A model generated the notes under the pieces. That model made no database searches, was not told the DNA's origin, and saw nothing but the letters and a program-made list of their open reading frames with translations. Shown piece after piece: positions 48,201-57,900 of a stretch of DNA of 64,000 bases. The translations under genes were made by a program, and so were the position numbers. The stretch is from NCBI GenBank assembly GCA_017591395.1, contig WEDG01000768.1, positions 78,503 to 142,502 on the forward strand. Direction: 5' to 3'. The stretch comes from Schistocephalus solidus. Lineage: Eukaryota > Platyhelminthes > Cestoda > Diphyllobothriidea > Diphyllobothriidae. Each line of letters starts with the position of its first letter. The stretch's first letter is position 1.

Positions 48201-48860
48201 TTCCTTCCTTCAGTGTAACTGGGAGCATAGGAGCTCACGCCTTCTCTCTGCGGAAGGCTTTGGTTGATGGTTGAAGCGGACGGCGAGGATGGCGTCTGGT
48301 TCATATTTACATTTTCAACTGTCATACGAGTACCGGTGATGGCAAGTGGAGCAGGAATTAGAGTGTCGGATGAGCCTTGTGAACTCGACAAGGTGGGGTT
48401 AGGAGCCGTAAGGGCAGTTGTTGATAAGGAACCCAGTGCGCCTTGTTCGAATTGGCCAAATTTTGATGCAGCTCGTTCCTCTTGGTCTGACTGAGGGACT
48501 TTGCACTCGGTGGTATTCAAGGCGCTGGAGTCAGTGAGTGCAGGCTGTGGAGATGCTGATATGGAAGCTAAAAAGGTTTTGCTTTATTTAAAGTGTGGGG
48601 CAGTAAACTGAAAATCACGCTATTCAGAAATGCTACCAAGATCAAGCAAATACAGAGTTTCCATGGCAACGATCTGATAATTAGCAACCATGGTTGTGGT
48701 CACACATGCCTTCGAAGAGCTGAAACGTTTTACAGTACAAGACCCAACGGAAGAGCCGAAAGACTCACCCTCTGTGACCTCTCCAGTGCGAACGGATATC
48801 CAAGCAATATCATTGAGCAAAAAGAGTATCTGGCATCGGTGGAACACAGCGGCTCGAAGT
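33162..48860 (-). CDS. Multi-exon minus-strand gene, product not recognised
   Basis: In transcript order the candidate exons are 48860-48769, 48567-48131, 39019-38594, 38478-38243, 37862-37689, 36106-about 35890, about 35725-35655, 33820-33740, 33227-33162. The first four join without phase conflict, as do the last three; the joins at 37689 and around 35.8 kb are unresolved. The predicted protein has a Ser/Thr/Pro/Glu-rich part encoded by 48.1-48.6 kb, a more hydrophobic part encoded near 38.3 kb, and a C-terminal end finishing ...[15 protein letters not shown] recognise no family and give no function. The 5' end is not in the interpretable part of the window; LINE copies lie upstream. The gene is tail-to-tail with the LIM-homeobox gene and carries a Gypsy element in its 9-kb intron. 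Confidence 0.55.
33740..33820 (-). CDS. Minus gene, penultimate exon
   Basis: The acceptor GTGCCGTTTTTAG and the strong donor CTGC|GTAAGTG bound exactly 27 codons, reading from [10 protein letters not shown] to PVWDGFFTC, phase 0 at both ends. It connects in frame to the last exon and to the exon ending at 35655. Other frames are also open here, one to the same donor but in the wrong phase. Confidence 0.55.
35655..35725 (-). CDS. Minus gene, exon ending at a strong donor
   Basis: Read towards lower coordinates, the frame [22 protein letters not shown] ends at AAT|GTAAGTTT, phase 0, matching the next exon. The left boundary is one of two AG sites (CTGAG or CCCGGAG) after a pyrimidine-rich stretch. 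A longer overlapping frame on the same strand (35626-35937) reaches the same donor in phase 1 and is the alternative. Confidence 0.45.
35890..36106 (-). CDS. Minus gene, exon with possible C-run frameshift
   Basis: The acceptor TTCCTGTCTTCAG opens a frame reading [16 protein letters not shown] and, further on, [15 protein letters not shown], which looks protein-coding. It stops at about 35873 just after a run of six C (near 35893). The next coding frame on this strand begins before that point, so either a short intron or a one-base error in the C run separates them. Donor candidates are ACTG|GTGACG and ACG|GTAGTA. Confidence 0.45.
36278..36370 (+). repeat. Dispersed repeat, copy 1
   Basis: Shares TTGCATGTxAAxGCTAT, CGAGACTxxGGCAxAATCGATTATA and CTCTCxTTTCxTGATC in the same order with 41656-41735. 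The repeat is about 90 bases long and noncoding. It lies in an intron of the minus-strand gene. Confidence 0.6.
37689..37862 (-). CDS. Minus gene, tentative exon
   Basis: The acceptor GTTTGCTTGCAG|A supplies the base that completes the Arg codon of the exon at 38243 (ag|a). The frame then stays open for 57 codons (basic, starting MRSESGPF) to a possible donor TTTCT|GTAACA, with TAA just beyond. A second frame in the same stretch ([15 protein letters not shown]...) also looks coding but then meets a stop. The end and even the frame are uncertain. Confidence 0.3.
38243..38478 (-). CDS. Minus gene, exon with hydrophobic segment
   Basis: The acceptor GAATGATAG and donor ATCAG|GTATGT bound 78 codons plus two bases. 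It reads from [10 protein letters not shown] through [12 protein letters not shown] and [14 protein letters not shown] to VVDVKYQI. The hydrophobic stretches are too short and interrupted to call membrane segments. The upstream intron is only 115 bases. Phase 0 in and phase 2 out agree with the neighbours. Confidence 0.6.
38594..39019 (-). CDS. Minus gene, 142-codon exon
   Basis: A strong acceptor (CCATTTTTTGTAG) is followed by 142 open codons to ACCATG|GTGCGT, phase 0 on both sides. It begins ISTKELSC, contains [12 protein letters not shown] and [11 protein letters not shown], and becomes acidic and Ser-rich later. A long stop-free frame with good sites on both ends is good evidence for an exon, but the sequence matches no family I know. 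Confidence 0.65.
40150..40345 (-). mobile_element. tRNA-like SINE, reversed copy
   Basis: On the - strand, GGCTTCGTAGCTCAGTTTGC gives the acceptor/A-box part and GCGTTTGAATCCC the B-box part, with an intervening GGTACTAAAGCCTTCC. It is flanked by CACTTGTGAAAAA (left) and TTTTTTTCACAAGT (right), which are reverse complements. It matches the copy at 40533-40650 in opposite orientation. Confidence 0.65.
40533..40650 (+). mobile_element. tRNA-like SINE with intact acceptor stem
   Basis: The head GGCCTCG pairs perfectly with CGAGGCC 75 bases later, GTAGCTCAGTTGGC is a good A box and GAGTTCGAATCC a good B box. An anticodon-arm-like GGCT...AGCC encloses GTACTAA. The T stem is badly mismatched, so a functional tRNA gene is unlikely; about 82 bases make up the tRNA-like part. 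It is followed by the same TTTTTCACAAGT tail as its partner. Confidence 0.6.
40790..41150. mobile_element. Foldback-type pair of dispersed repeat copies
   Basis: The interval 40790-40930 on the - strand matches the tail at 19480-19560 (GGTTGCCTGTTCGGGAAC, then CATATGGAACTTGATTGTTTCGGGAAGC as a longer diverged match). The interval 40965-41150 on the + strand matches the right arm of the 19.2-kb foldback (GCTTATAACCCATCTGCTAG onward). The two halves diverge from a shared centre near 40950, the same geometry as at 19.2 kb. Confidence 0.6.
41656..41735 (+). repeat. Dispersed repeat, copy 2
   Basis: Second copy of the repeat described at 36278-36370. It lies 660 bases upstream of the Gypsy 5' LTR. 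The sequence that follows (41790-42200) is GC-richer, with no feature that I can identify. Confidence 0.6.
42397..42769 (+). repeat. Gypsy 5' LTR
   Basis: Starts TGTTGGGAATGCTAATTCCC and corresponds along its length to the 3' LTR at 46943. TATAAA at about 42619 is a likely promoter box. The last bases (GTCATAAAA) differ from the CATAACA end of the 3' LTR. The primer-binding region would start at 42770 (TTTGGCGATGC). Confidence 0.9.
42797..43645 (+). pseudogene. Gypsy gag, broken
   Basis: ATG at 42797 opens the gag frame. The same frame runs to 43645 but is interrupted by stop codons at 42881-42883 and by two more around 42983-42991. From 43010 there are 211 open codons with the capsid-like stretch [19 protein letters not shown] and a later FIPYAG. 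The zinc-knuckle region (about 43590-43690) is spread over two frames, with CQSC and WHFDR visible in different ones. Confidence 0.85.
43690..46700 (+). pseudogene. Gypsy pol, broken, several catalytic residues changed
   Basis: Domains in order: protease with its active-site motif as NTAS (Asn codon 43872-43874 where Asp is usual); reverse transcriptase with YLDD intact at 44714-44725; RNase H with ADAS (Asp at 45160-45162) and TNHKP (45361, Asp usual); integrase with a zinc-binding start (CSRCQQ), VDFAGP (Asp 46028), SNNGSQF (Asn at 46190 where Asp is usual) and QAERF (Glu 46298). The second and third integrase positions are 35 residues apart, the DD35E spacing. At least five frame changes and stops such as 46347-46349 split the region. 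Coding capacity is lost. Confidence 0.88.
46933..46942 (+). other. Gypsy polypurine tract
   Basis: The purine run GAAGGGGAGG lies directly before the TG that opens the 3' LTR. This is where plus-strand synthesis starts in LTR elements. Confidence 0.8.
46943..47310 (+). repeat. Gypsy 3' LTR
   Basis: Begins TGTTGTGAATGCTCATTCCC and ends GGGTCATAACA. It matches the 5' LTR along its full length with scattered substitutions and small indels (for example a shorter CGCG run near 46990, and a gap near 47130). Divergence between the LTRs shows that the insertion is not recent. Confidence 0.9.
47311..48130. other. Intron sequence of the minus-strand gene, nothing recognised
   Basis: AT-rich sequence between the Gypsy 3' LTR and the exon at 48131. 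GGGCTCAGTGGCTGATTTG near 47893 faintly resembles a polymerase III A box, but no B box follows. No other feature seen. Confidence 0.4.
48131..48567 (-). CDS. Minus gene, 145-codon Ser/Thr/Glu-rich exon
   Basis: The acceptor ACCTTTTTAG|CT and the donor GTTAAG|GTCTGT bound two bases plus 145 open codons. The first two bases complete an Ala codon with the G left by the exon at 48769, and it ends in phase 0, matching the exon at 39019. The residues are mostly Ser, Thr, Pro, Gln, ending with an acidic run [14 protein letters not shown], so probably disordered. No family is recognised. The intron that follows is 9.1 kb and holds the Gypsy element. Confidence 0.6.
48769..48860 (-). CDS. Minus gene, upstream exon
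   Basis: The acceptor GGCCTTTCAG|A and the donor GAGG|GTGAGT bound 30 codons with one base on each side; [15 protein letters not shown] is the core of the reading. The phase of the donor (one base, G) fits the next exon. All + frames are open across this stretch too, so the call leans on the splice sites. Where the preceding exon lies is not clear. Confidence 0.45.
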
Positions 48861-49079
48861 CTGAAAGGCCATCATCCATATCAAGGGGAACTCGGAGGGA
48901 TTTTAGGCCTTCTAATGATCAGTTATTCGCCTCTGACCAGCATATATGCCACGAATGGCCAGACCCAAATTAGTACGTATTCAGTCGAATGCTGCATGGA
49001 AGCGCAGGTGCTCCAGGGTTAAGTGACTGAAAAGTCGACGACGGCGACGTAAACTTTAGTGAGCAGATCACAACACACA

Positions 49080-49290
49080 CCTTGACGCAGCGTACAAGGA
49101 TATCACTAACGCGCAAGGATAATAGAGAAAACTCCGAAGAGTTCAGTACAGGATACTTCCTTTACACGGGTGTTCTATTTACTCCAAAGGTATGGCACAT
49201 GGGCAACGGACCAGTCTTGGAATCCTTAGCGGTGACAAATGGGCTGAGTCAGGGTTGCGTAATCACTTAGTTCTTCGACAGGCTGATAGA
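49080..49290 (+). pseudogene. Possible reverse-transcriptase remnant of a LINE
   Basis: The reading VTNGLSQGCVIT resembles the conserved VTNGVKQGCV block before the catalytic motif of RTE-type reverse transcriptases, followed directly by a stop and FFDRLIDVDDG. The match is short and the surroundings are decayed. It is on the opposite strand to the LINE copies that follow. Confidence 0.35.
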
Positions 49291-49879
49291 TGTCGATGAT
49301 GGGAGCGGCCTAGAACAGAAATCAACTACGAAGCGATGAGAAGCTATTAAACGTCTGACGTGTGCTGTACCGAAAGTCTGCATTTATGACTGCATACTAA
49401 ACACCAAAACCAAAGCCGGTACGCAGTGACGTGTGAACCTCCTTGCATTCTGATGCACAATCTACGGATTGATAATTAAGATGAAGAAGATGGTGTTAAT
49501 GTAATAACCGGCGCCAAATAAAGAATACAACGACAATTAGCAAGTCTAAATGGAGTCCACCTTATAGTAGTGGAAAAATTCGTAGAAGCACTAACACAAG
49601 ATCGTATAAACCAACTAGGCATTCAGTGTGATACTCTCCTCAACACGAAGCTGGGGATTACATACGTCGTCCTGAAAACGTTCCCGGGATATAAAGCTGA
49701 ACAATTTATTCAAGACAGGCTACGAATAGGGACGATTTTAACCAAAGCTGTCTTCGAAACTACCTGAAATTGAAGTTGCAGTAAAGGATTCTGGCCAATC
49801 CAGCACCTGGAAACTACTGATATGTTCAGCATCCATGCCACACTACTTGTACTTGGTAGGGATGTGATCAAGCCAGATC

Positions 49880-50700
49880 TAGCCAGTTTCTATGATGTCA
49901 TACATTGCACCTCTCTACGCGGGACGATTTGCGGCAGCGGATCTGGTAAACTCCACCCATTCTCTTCCCCCGCGACGGAGACCGAAAATCGAAGGTTCAA
50001 GAACCGCTTCCATATCTTAACGAACCGTGTTGAGCCAGGTTTTCGGCTGACCCCTTTTTCGACGACTCCAATTGGGTAACGATGCCTGATTGAGGGCAGT
50101 AACACTGAGTTCGTGAGGTGGACGACGAATAACGTGCCCAAACCACGTCAGCAATCTTCTTTGAATGCCTGTGATATCCTTCCGACATTGTCGCAGTGAC
50201 TGCAGACGGTCGCATTTAAAACGAAATCAGGGTACTTCACTTGACGCATGATCTTGAAGCAGTGGTTTTCAAATACCTCAATTTGTCGCTCATCTTCCAC
50301 GCGCACAACTCAGCGTTCACACGCATAGAGAAGGGCTAACCGAACTGATGCGCAGTACACGCTAATCGTCGTGGTGATTGATATGTCACGTCGGATCTAT
50401 AGGCACTTTTAAGGCTCGAGAAAACCCGACGAGCAGCATCGATTCGGGAGATAATGTCATCCTTACTGTACCAATTCGTTAGCAGCCTCGCCTCGGGGTA
50501 TTTGAAGTTGTAAACTTCTTCAAGTTGACAGCCATTAATCTCGAGAGGTGCCTTAGCCTGGTCAGGGATGCATCTTGAAAACACTTTGGTCCTCCAGCAT
50601 TTATGGATAAACCAACCGATTTAGTGACCTAATTCACCCAGGACACTATAGACTGCAAATTACCAAAGCTTGCAGATAGTAACGCTATTTTATTGGCATA
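49880..50700 (-). pseudogene. RTE-like LINE, C-terminal fragment, decayed
   Basis: Read from 50700 downward, the fragment shows GLVYLTDLNYANKIALL (a decayed catalytic block), SINAGGPK, LEEVYNFKYPEARLLTN, DDIISRIDAARRVFSSL and then RVEDERQIEVFENHC, the usual succession after the reverse-transcriptase palm in RTE-type LINEs. Frame changes and stops occur every 50 to 80 codons. There is no 5' part. It lies in the direction of the minus-strand gene, upstream of its first visible exon. Confidence 0.75.
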
Positions 50701-51029
50701 GTTGAGATCAGTCAACCAGCGTATGGGTGCAAACTGAACACTGGGAGAACGCGACAGAGGGACAAGAACGCAAGGCTGGAGTGTCTCAGACTAACGTCAC
50801 CAAAGCCCAGTCCCCTCGGACATGTGTTCAGTTTGATTAAGGTAAAGATAGGCGAACGCCTTAAGCTCCCTATTGGTTACAAAGTGGCTAAGAAAAAACC
50901 GATACATAAGAAAAATGGAAAAGACGTTTCCATAATGACATGGAAAAAACAAGCAGACGTCGGATAGTCAACAAAATACACTAAAAGGCTACTCAAGTAT
51001 TGTGAATAGTATAATTACATGTAATTGAA
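50701..51029. other. Spacer between two LINE copies
   Basis: AT-rich stretch including the 3' tail of the CR1-like LINE (on the - strand this follows its stop codon at 51030). No gene is supported. Confidence 0.4.
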
Positions 51030-53640
51030 CTAGAAGGTTTGATAAGCGTCAAGTTTGCGCATAAAGGAATTCACGGTGGTAAAGAGAAAAACATCCGCGG
51101 GCAGAGCGTTCCACGCTGCAACCACTCTATTACTGAAGAATTACTTGCGTTCATCAACCCTTGCTTTACCTGTGCGTAGTTTTAAAGGGTGACCTCGCAA
51201 AGTGGGCGTGCTAGTCAGAGTGAAAAAATCATTTAGAATAAAGCAAATGTGCAGGCCATTCATAATGCGAAAGGTTAGCATGAGATCTCCTCGTAGATGC
51301 CTGTAGAAAAGGGCAAATAGGTTGAGGGTTGATAGTCTGTTTTCCTAGGTAAGCTATCGCAGGCCTTTAATCATTTTTGTCGCCCGCCTCTGGACCTTTT
51401 CCAAGACGGCACTATCCTTGACAGTCCAAGGTCTCCATGCCTGTATGACATATTCTAGGTGCGGCCGCACGAAGCTTCCAAATATTTTGGAGAAATTTTC
51501 TTTGCCAAATCCCATAAAGGCGCGCCTGATAAGTTGCAATGCAGACATGGCTGACTTGGCCACTTTCATACAGTTCAGTGTTGGTTTGAGTGATAATGTA
51601 ATCCACACACCCAAGTCCACCTGACTGTCGACTGGTTGCAATGGTGTACCATTTAGAAAGTAAATTCTCGGGCTGGAGGCTACACAGCAGCCAAGTTGAA
51701 GAAAATTGCACTTACTAACAGTGAACGGCATAAGCCAGCGCCTTGACAAGTCCTCGAGCCTGTTCAAGTTCAGTTGCACATGGTCTTCAGTTGCCGTATT
51801 GTCAACAACTTTCCATAGTTTTATGCCAGCAGCGAACAGACAGACATCACAGTCAAGAGCCCTGACACAGTCATTGATGAAAACCAGGAATAATATGGGG
51901 CCTAACACTGAGCCTTGTGGGACGCCACTTACCACGGTTACTTCTGAGGACTGCTGGCGTCCAACTTGTACTCTTTGGGACCTTCCAATCAAAAAGTTTT
52001 GGATCCATAGAAGTAGGCTTACACGAACTCCTACGCTGCGCAGTTTATGCAGGAGACGTTGGTGAGGAACGCTGTCGAAGACCTTTTGGAAGTCGATGTA
52101 GATGGCATGCACCATTTTGCTTTCGTCGCGTGCTTTGGTCCAGCGTTCAAGTGAGAATAATAGGTTCTTAAGACAAGACCTACCACTGTGAAAGCCATGT
52201 TGGGCATCGGAAAGGTGATTCTGCTCGAGGAACTGCATCAACGCTTTCTTGATTATTTTCTCCATGATTTTACAACAGATGGAGGTAAGGCTCACGGGTC
52301 TGTATTTATCCAGACGCTCGGCTTCCATTTTTGAATAGCGGAGTGACGGTTGCGGTCTTCCAATCGGAGGGTAGATACCCAGTAGCAAACGACGCCTGGA
52401 AGAGTGAGGCTAGCGGTTCAGCCATTTAAGAAGCTAGCTTCTTCAACAGCTTGGCCGGGATTGCATCGGAGCCTGGAGAGGTCGACTCTTTCAGGTTAAG
52501 CAACTCTTCCTGAATGATTTCTTCGGTGAAGTAGACTGTTTCCATAGTAGACATTACCTCGTCTTTAGAAGTGGGTGGGATAAATTCAGGTTCTGTTGTC
52601 ACGACGGACCGAAAGAACTGAGAAAGATGTTTAGCCTTATCCCTGTCCTCTGAGATTTCCGCGCCTTCGACAGTCCGCCATAGTGGGATTGGATCCTTGT
52701 TTTGCGTGCTCTGCCGAATGTAACTGTAGAGGACTTTGAGATTAATCATGGCATGGTTCAACAGATCCTCTTCGAAGACTCACTAATCTCTGGCAAAGGG
52801 GAAATTTGACTCGGTTTCTGTGCAACTTGTAGCTGTTGAGGAATTCCAGTGTCTTATCAATTCGCGAAGTTTTCCATAGTTTCCTCTTCTTGTTAGCCTT
52901 CTTCGAATAATTGGGCAGTGTTTAGAAATGAGCTTGCGGACTACATCATTGAATTGGCACCAAGCCTCGTCGATATCGTCGGAGAATATGGATGGAGAAA
53001 GGTCATTTTTCATCGGTTCGAAATTCCAACGCAAAATATTTGGTCAGAGATGAATTGATTGAGCCGGAAAAGAGAATAATGTGTATTCCCACATGCGAAC
53101 CACATGATCGCTCTTACCTAAAAGGAGGTAAACAATTTACAACGCCGATGTTATCAGGCAACCTAGTGAACGCGAGGTCAAGGCAATTCATCTGCTGGCC
53201 TTCACGAACCCTCGTCGGAAACAAGATGTGTTGGGTAAGAAGTAAATTGCCAGTTGTGCACAGAAGCTGCTGATCAAATGCTGTTTCAGAGCAGTCTGCG
53301 GAGGCGGAGTTCCAGTGAATTTTAGGTGCATTAAAGTCTCCAACGATGAGTATTCGACCACGTGGCAAATACTTTGAGCTAATCCAGAAATTGGGCACCA
53401 GCTTCATGGTCGTTTCCGGGGGTCAATACACCTTTAAGATATCAAGGTTTTGAGAAGTCATTGCTGTTACGGTCAACAATACTGCTTCCGTACAAGTCAA
53501 ATTTGACGTTTTTTCTGAAATATGCAAACCATTCTTTACGAATGTTGCTATGCCTCCACCCCTTCGATTTTCTTTGCCTCTGCGAAACAGTTCATTGTCA
53601 AATTATGTTCGAGACCCAGATTGGCCTGGTTCGAGGCTTT
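51030..53640 (-). pseudogene. CR1-like non-LTR retrotransposon, long but inactive
   Basis: Read from 53640 downward: endonuclease part with RGRILIVGDFNAPKIHW (about 53360), linker with EELLNLKESTSPGSDAIPAK (about 52480), then a 344-codon frame 52388-51354 with YRPVSLTS, YIDFQKVFDSVPH and SGVPQGSVLGP, the fingers and palm of the reverse transcriptase. The catalytic block reads LFAAGIKLW (around 51825-51833) where FADD is expected, so both metal-binding aspartates are gone. The conserved C-terminus (VDER..FFSNRVVAAWNALPA, about 51090-51150) ends at a stop at 51030-51032. Frames break near 52400, 52770, 53110 and 51350. The 5' limit is uncertain. Confidence 0.9.
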
Positions 53641-54990
53641 CAAGGTGAAAACATCAACATTACCACAACACAGAACATTACCACTGTGAAAGATACTCCA
53701 CCAATCTATAAGCACCGTGGCCGAATATTTAAGTCCTGGTTCACCTTGGTTGGCACCTTCGAAATCATAGCAGGTATGCCTCCAGGATGCCTGATGGTTC
53801 TCAATTCTATTTGCCACCGTCGCAGTAAATAACTCAAGCAGCAGAACTAACAGAGAGCAGACGACATCAACACATCTACTAATGAGACGCCTGCGTCTCT
53901 GACGTGACATGTCATGAAAAGAAGGTACGCTACAGAAACTGTGAAACTTGAATCCACGCAAGGTCCTCCTTTCTATAAATTATGTCATCGGACTGTACAT
54001 CACAAACCGGCTGCTGGACCTGTCGTATGTTCGCGGTCCATCTAGGTTACCATCGCGGGTGTATATCAATCTGATGAGGGCACATGGAATAGAGCGCAGT
54101 CACCTCTAGACCTGATCGTTAATCAGCTAATACCCATTGTGGTGTAGGGGTACTAGTTAGGGGTAGCACTACACAGATAGCATTTGGTCGCTCCATTTGT
54201 CTCGTACAGGTGGTGAATGCTCCTGTGGCCGCCTCTAACTGGTACCCAACTCTCACCTGTGGCTCCTCGAAGTTGGGTTCTTCCCAGCGGCCACACCCCG
54301 GGCAACCGTCACGACCGGCGGGCTAAACCAGGTGAGGGTCTCCGGTGTTGTGTGTGCCTCCACACCCGGTATGCCCTGACTCCCGAACTTCCCACCTCCC
54401 CTCTCAAAAAGTCCTACGGTGGGGGCGACAGCAGCAGTAGGACTTTTGAAGTGAATTCGAGAATCCCTTGCTGACCTGCAACACCGGAACCCTCACCGCA
54501 ATACGACATTGCCGGTGACGCTGAAGAACTTCTCGAGGCCGCAGGTGAAGTTGGTACCGGTTAGGCGGCGTGCCATGCTATGCCAGTGCTTGCTAACTGT
54601 GCCCCTACGCCTGTCCAACGTCGAGATGCTGAAAGAGCGACTTCCATATTCATGGCTGTGGACCGCCATTTAACATCGCTGACATATGAAAGACGCGTGG
54701 TCCAGATTTCACGATTTCTGTATGCGGCATGTCGTCGAGAACGAACGTGATTAACGCTGGACTGCTGCCCGGACATACGATGTACAAATAGTGAGAATAT
54801 CGGTGCATCGCTATGTTCGGTGCTGTGGAAATGAACCGAACAAACATTAAACGCTGTGCTAATTGAGTAGGCCATCTTTAAATTGCTGTCTTGGCAATAT
54901 TGTGATGTTTTCACCTTGAACAATCTTGAATATCGAACATATTGACAATGTTTAATCCGAGATGAACATAACGACATTAAGTAAATGGTT
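53641..54990. other. Unassigned stretch, probably repeat-derived
   Basis: The first 300 bases may be the decayed 5' part of the CR1-like LINE. From 54200 to 54540 the sequence is GC-rich with a distinctive CCCAGCGGCCACACCCCGG string and no stop-free frame longer than 85 codons. It has the look of a dispersed repeat, but I see no second copy in this window. Nothing else is supported. Confidence 0.35.
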
Positions 54991-57900
54991 TACGCTATTT
55001 GAAAACGTCGACGACGCTGCCGAAGCGCATTGACCAGAGTCCGGCGGAAACGACGCGAGCAATTCTGGATTAACAAACCGACGCCGTGGTCGATAACCAT
55101 CGTTGGTGTCGCCCACAAAGTCGCTGGGCTCCGCGCCGGGCTAACTCTGGCGTTTGATCGGCGCTTCTGTGCGCAACTTTGTTTGACGCTCTTGCAACGC
55201 ATCTTCGATTTCCGACAGTGCGCTTGACGCCTGATATTGCGGCGACGTTGGTGTTTGCCTCGCTTTTGAGTAGGCGTCGGCATTGACTATGGCACCATCT
55301 CGTCGATTAAATCTTTGACAATGTTTGCGTTGTTTCGAACCCGATAATGACAGCTATCGTCCTCCGACGTCGACGAGGCTTTAGTGCCAGTCAGTGGCGG
55401 TCACTGGCTTTCTGGCCCATTCGAGAAGACTGCAGAGAGGAAACTGTGAGCTTTCGCGGTGATAAAGACGCTGAATTCTCAACGGCTGGTTGAAACCGGT
55501 CGTTTCCTTTGCTCCGAAGACAGTGATCTTCGGCGTCTGGTGGTTTCATCCTGTAATTCAATATAAAATCTCTGACGACGCATAAAACAAAGGATCAATC
55601 ACCCCATCGACGGTGAACAGAAATCTTCAGGAAGGTTTGAGGACGACTAAGCTCTTTCGTGGCTCGTTCACGGTATGCACTGTGGGCGTCTGCTTCGCCG
55701 GAAAGGACGCTTGAAAAGTCGTTTCGATGGCCCATAAACCCGGCTGGCTGTTAATGGCACGAACTTATTTCGCTTTCTTTCCGGGCGTCGTTGCGATACC
55801 ATGATTATTTCTCGCTCGCCAAAATGAGCCGAAACATTAATCAGACGGCTCTGTTAACAAAATCGTGAACGTCGAAAGCGTTGATGCATTCGGCGAAGTC
55901 TGCTTTCGGTAACTGGCATGTTTCGCGATGGTCAATAACCAAACATTATTCGCGAACGCTGAACCCTGTTGAAAATGATATCATGCCATCTGTCGACTTT
56001 CCAAAGATGGCTGGAAGCGGCATTCACCAGCGTCTCACCATAAACTGCGCGGCGTGAAGGACAAACCAATATCTTCAACGGATCCAAACTTTGACCGGAA
56101 GAAGGTCCCAAAGAGGCCGGTTGAACCGGCGATCTAAAGCCGGCAGAACGGCGTCCTGAAACTCGGCTGGTAAAACTCTACGCCTGTATTCGCAGTTTTC
56201 AATCAATGACCATGATAAATGCTGACTTCAACGATGTCTGTTCTCTTCATAAAACTGTGGAAGAGACCCGGGCCGATAACTGCGACGCTGAAAGAACGCC
56301 AACTTTGAGCTTTTAATTGAGCTCGGCGGGCACGGCTTGCTGGACTACTGACCAGCAATTTTCTTCGGCTTGGCTTTATTGGCTATTGCCAAATGATACG
56401 CCGGCCGACACCGTCGTCGGTCGTGAACGTTGATGATGGATCACTTCAGGCTATTTCGCCAATTATTGTCGGCCATGTTCGCGTTACGTATCGACGCACC
56501 TTTATGAGGGCTGTTTCGAAAAAGAACATATAAAATATTTGGAAGCTCAAATAACGCATCTACCCAAACTATGTCATGCAGGCATTAGTGGGCTACAAAT
56601 AAAGTCGAACGGTAAAATTGAACTACCGACTCAACTAAAGAAACGAACTGTCGGCTTATCGGCTGTTGCCGCTTTCTACGAACATCTACGAAGAATCTCA
56701 TGTGACTTTAACATTATGTGTCTTACGATTGCCCATTAAATGTTTTCTGTTTTAACGCGCCGTTTCGCGGTCTGCGCTGAAGGCTAAAGGCGGGGTGACG
56801 GTGGCGCGATATTTCAAGTGGTTGCGTGTTTCTTAACTGCTACGCGAATGTAAACTGACGTCAGTTCTTCTGGTTCGGTACGTGCTGCTGTTGTGTTTTG
56901 GGCGATATCGACATCTGCTGTTTTCCGTATCGTATGAAGCGTCTTTCCATTTACTGCTTATGCTGTCGTTTTCTTGGCTTACGCTGTGACGACCAGGGCT
57001 TAAAACTGGCTTCTTCTTTCGCATTGTCGGAAGCTGAACGCGTGTCCGAAGAGTTCGGGCTTTGTGAACGCTTTGGCTGTCCTGCTGTCGCGTTCTCCCG
57101 ATGGTTTCCATAGCGACGATATTGTCGCCGACAAAATTAACGTTACCGCGGCGCTGATAAGTACCAGTGCGTGCTGAAGGACGAAGTGTTCCGGATCTTG
57201 TTGAACTTCAGTGCCTGCTCACGGCCAATGGCTGATCAACGAAGAAGTTTGCAATATGCCGAGGCGGCTATAACAATTGTACGGCTGGAGATGAATCATT
57301 CTCATTGTTCATAGTCGACGTATCACCGCGACGATGCTGATATTATACGCATCGGTTCGTTGTATCTCGTAGATGAACGCGGTTGTGCTCGAACTTGACT
57401 GGAACCGGTGTTGAAAACCACTCTTCAATCGTAAATCGTCGGCTGCTGTTCGTTGCCGTGCGACGTCTTCGTCATACAATGATTGTGACGATGATTTTGA
57501 GCGCGATTCATCGTCACCGCGAGCTTTCGATTGCCATATAATCGAACGTCGTGATAGAAAGTCGGCAAAAGTAATCAACACGTTTCTGTTCAGATAATGG
57601 GCGATTCATGTCGATTTCGATCTTCTATATCGAAAGATAGTTAGTTATCATCCTCTGAAAATGTATGACATCGACTGACTTCGTCATCCTACCAATGAAG
57701 CCTGGTGTGGCATGGATAACTGAGCTTTATCGGTAGTTTCGAGGTGAATCGCTGCTCACGACTTCGACGGTTTCGAGACGGCTTTTGGTTAGGCTCGTCC
57801 TGTTCTTATTGGTAGAATTGTTCGGCATATCCGGTGGAACAATCCCCATTCGTGTTTAGTCTTGTGTTGAATTAACTTCTGCGAACACTTCCTGCAAGGT

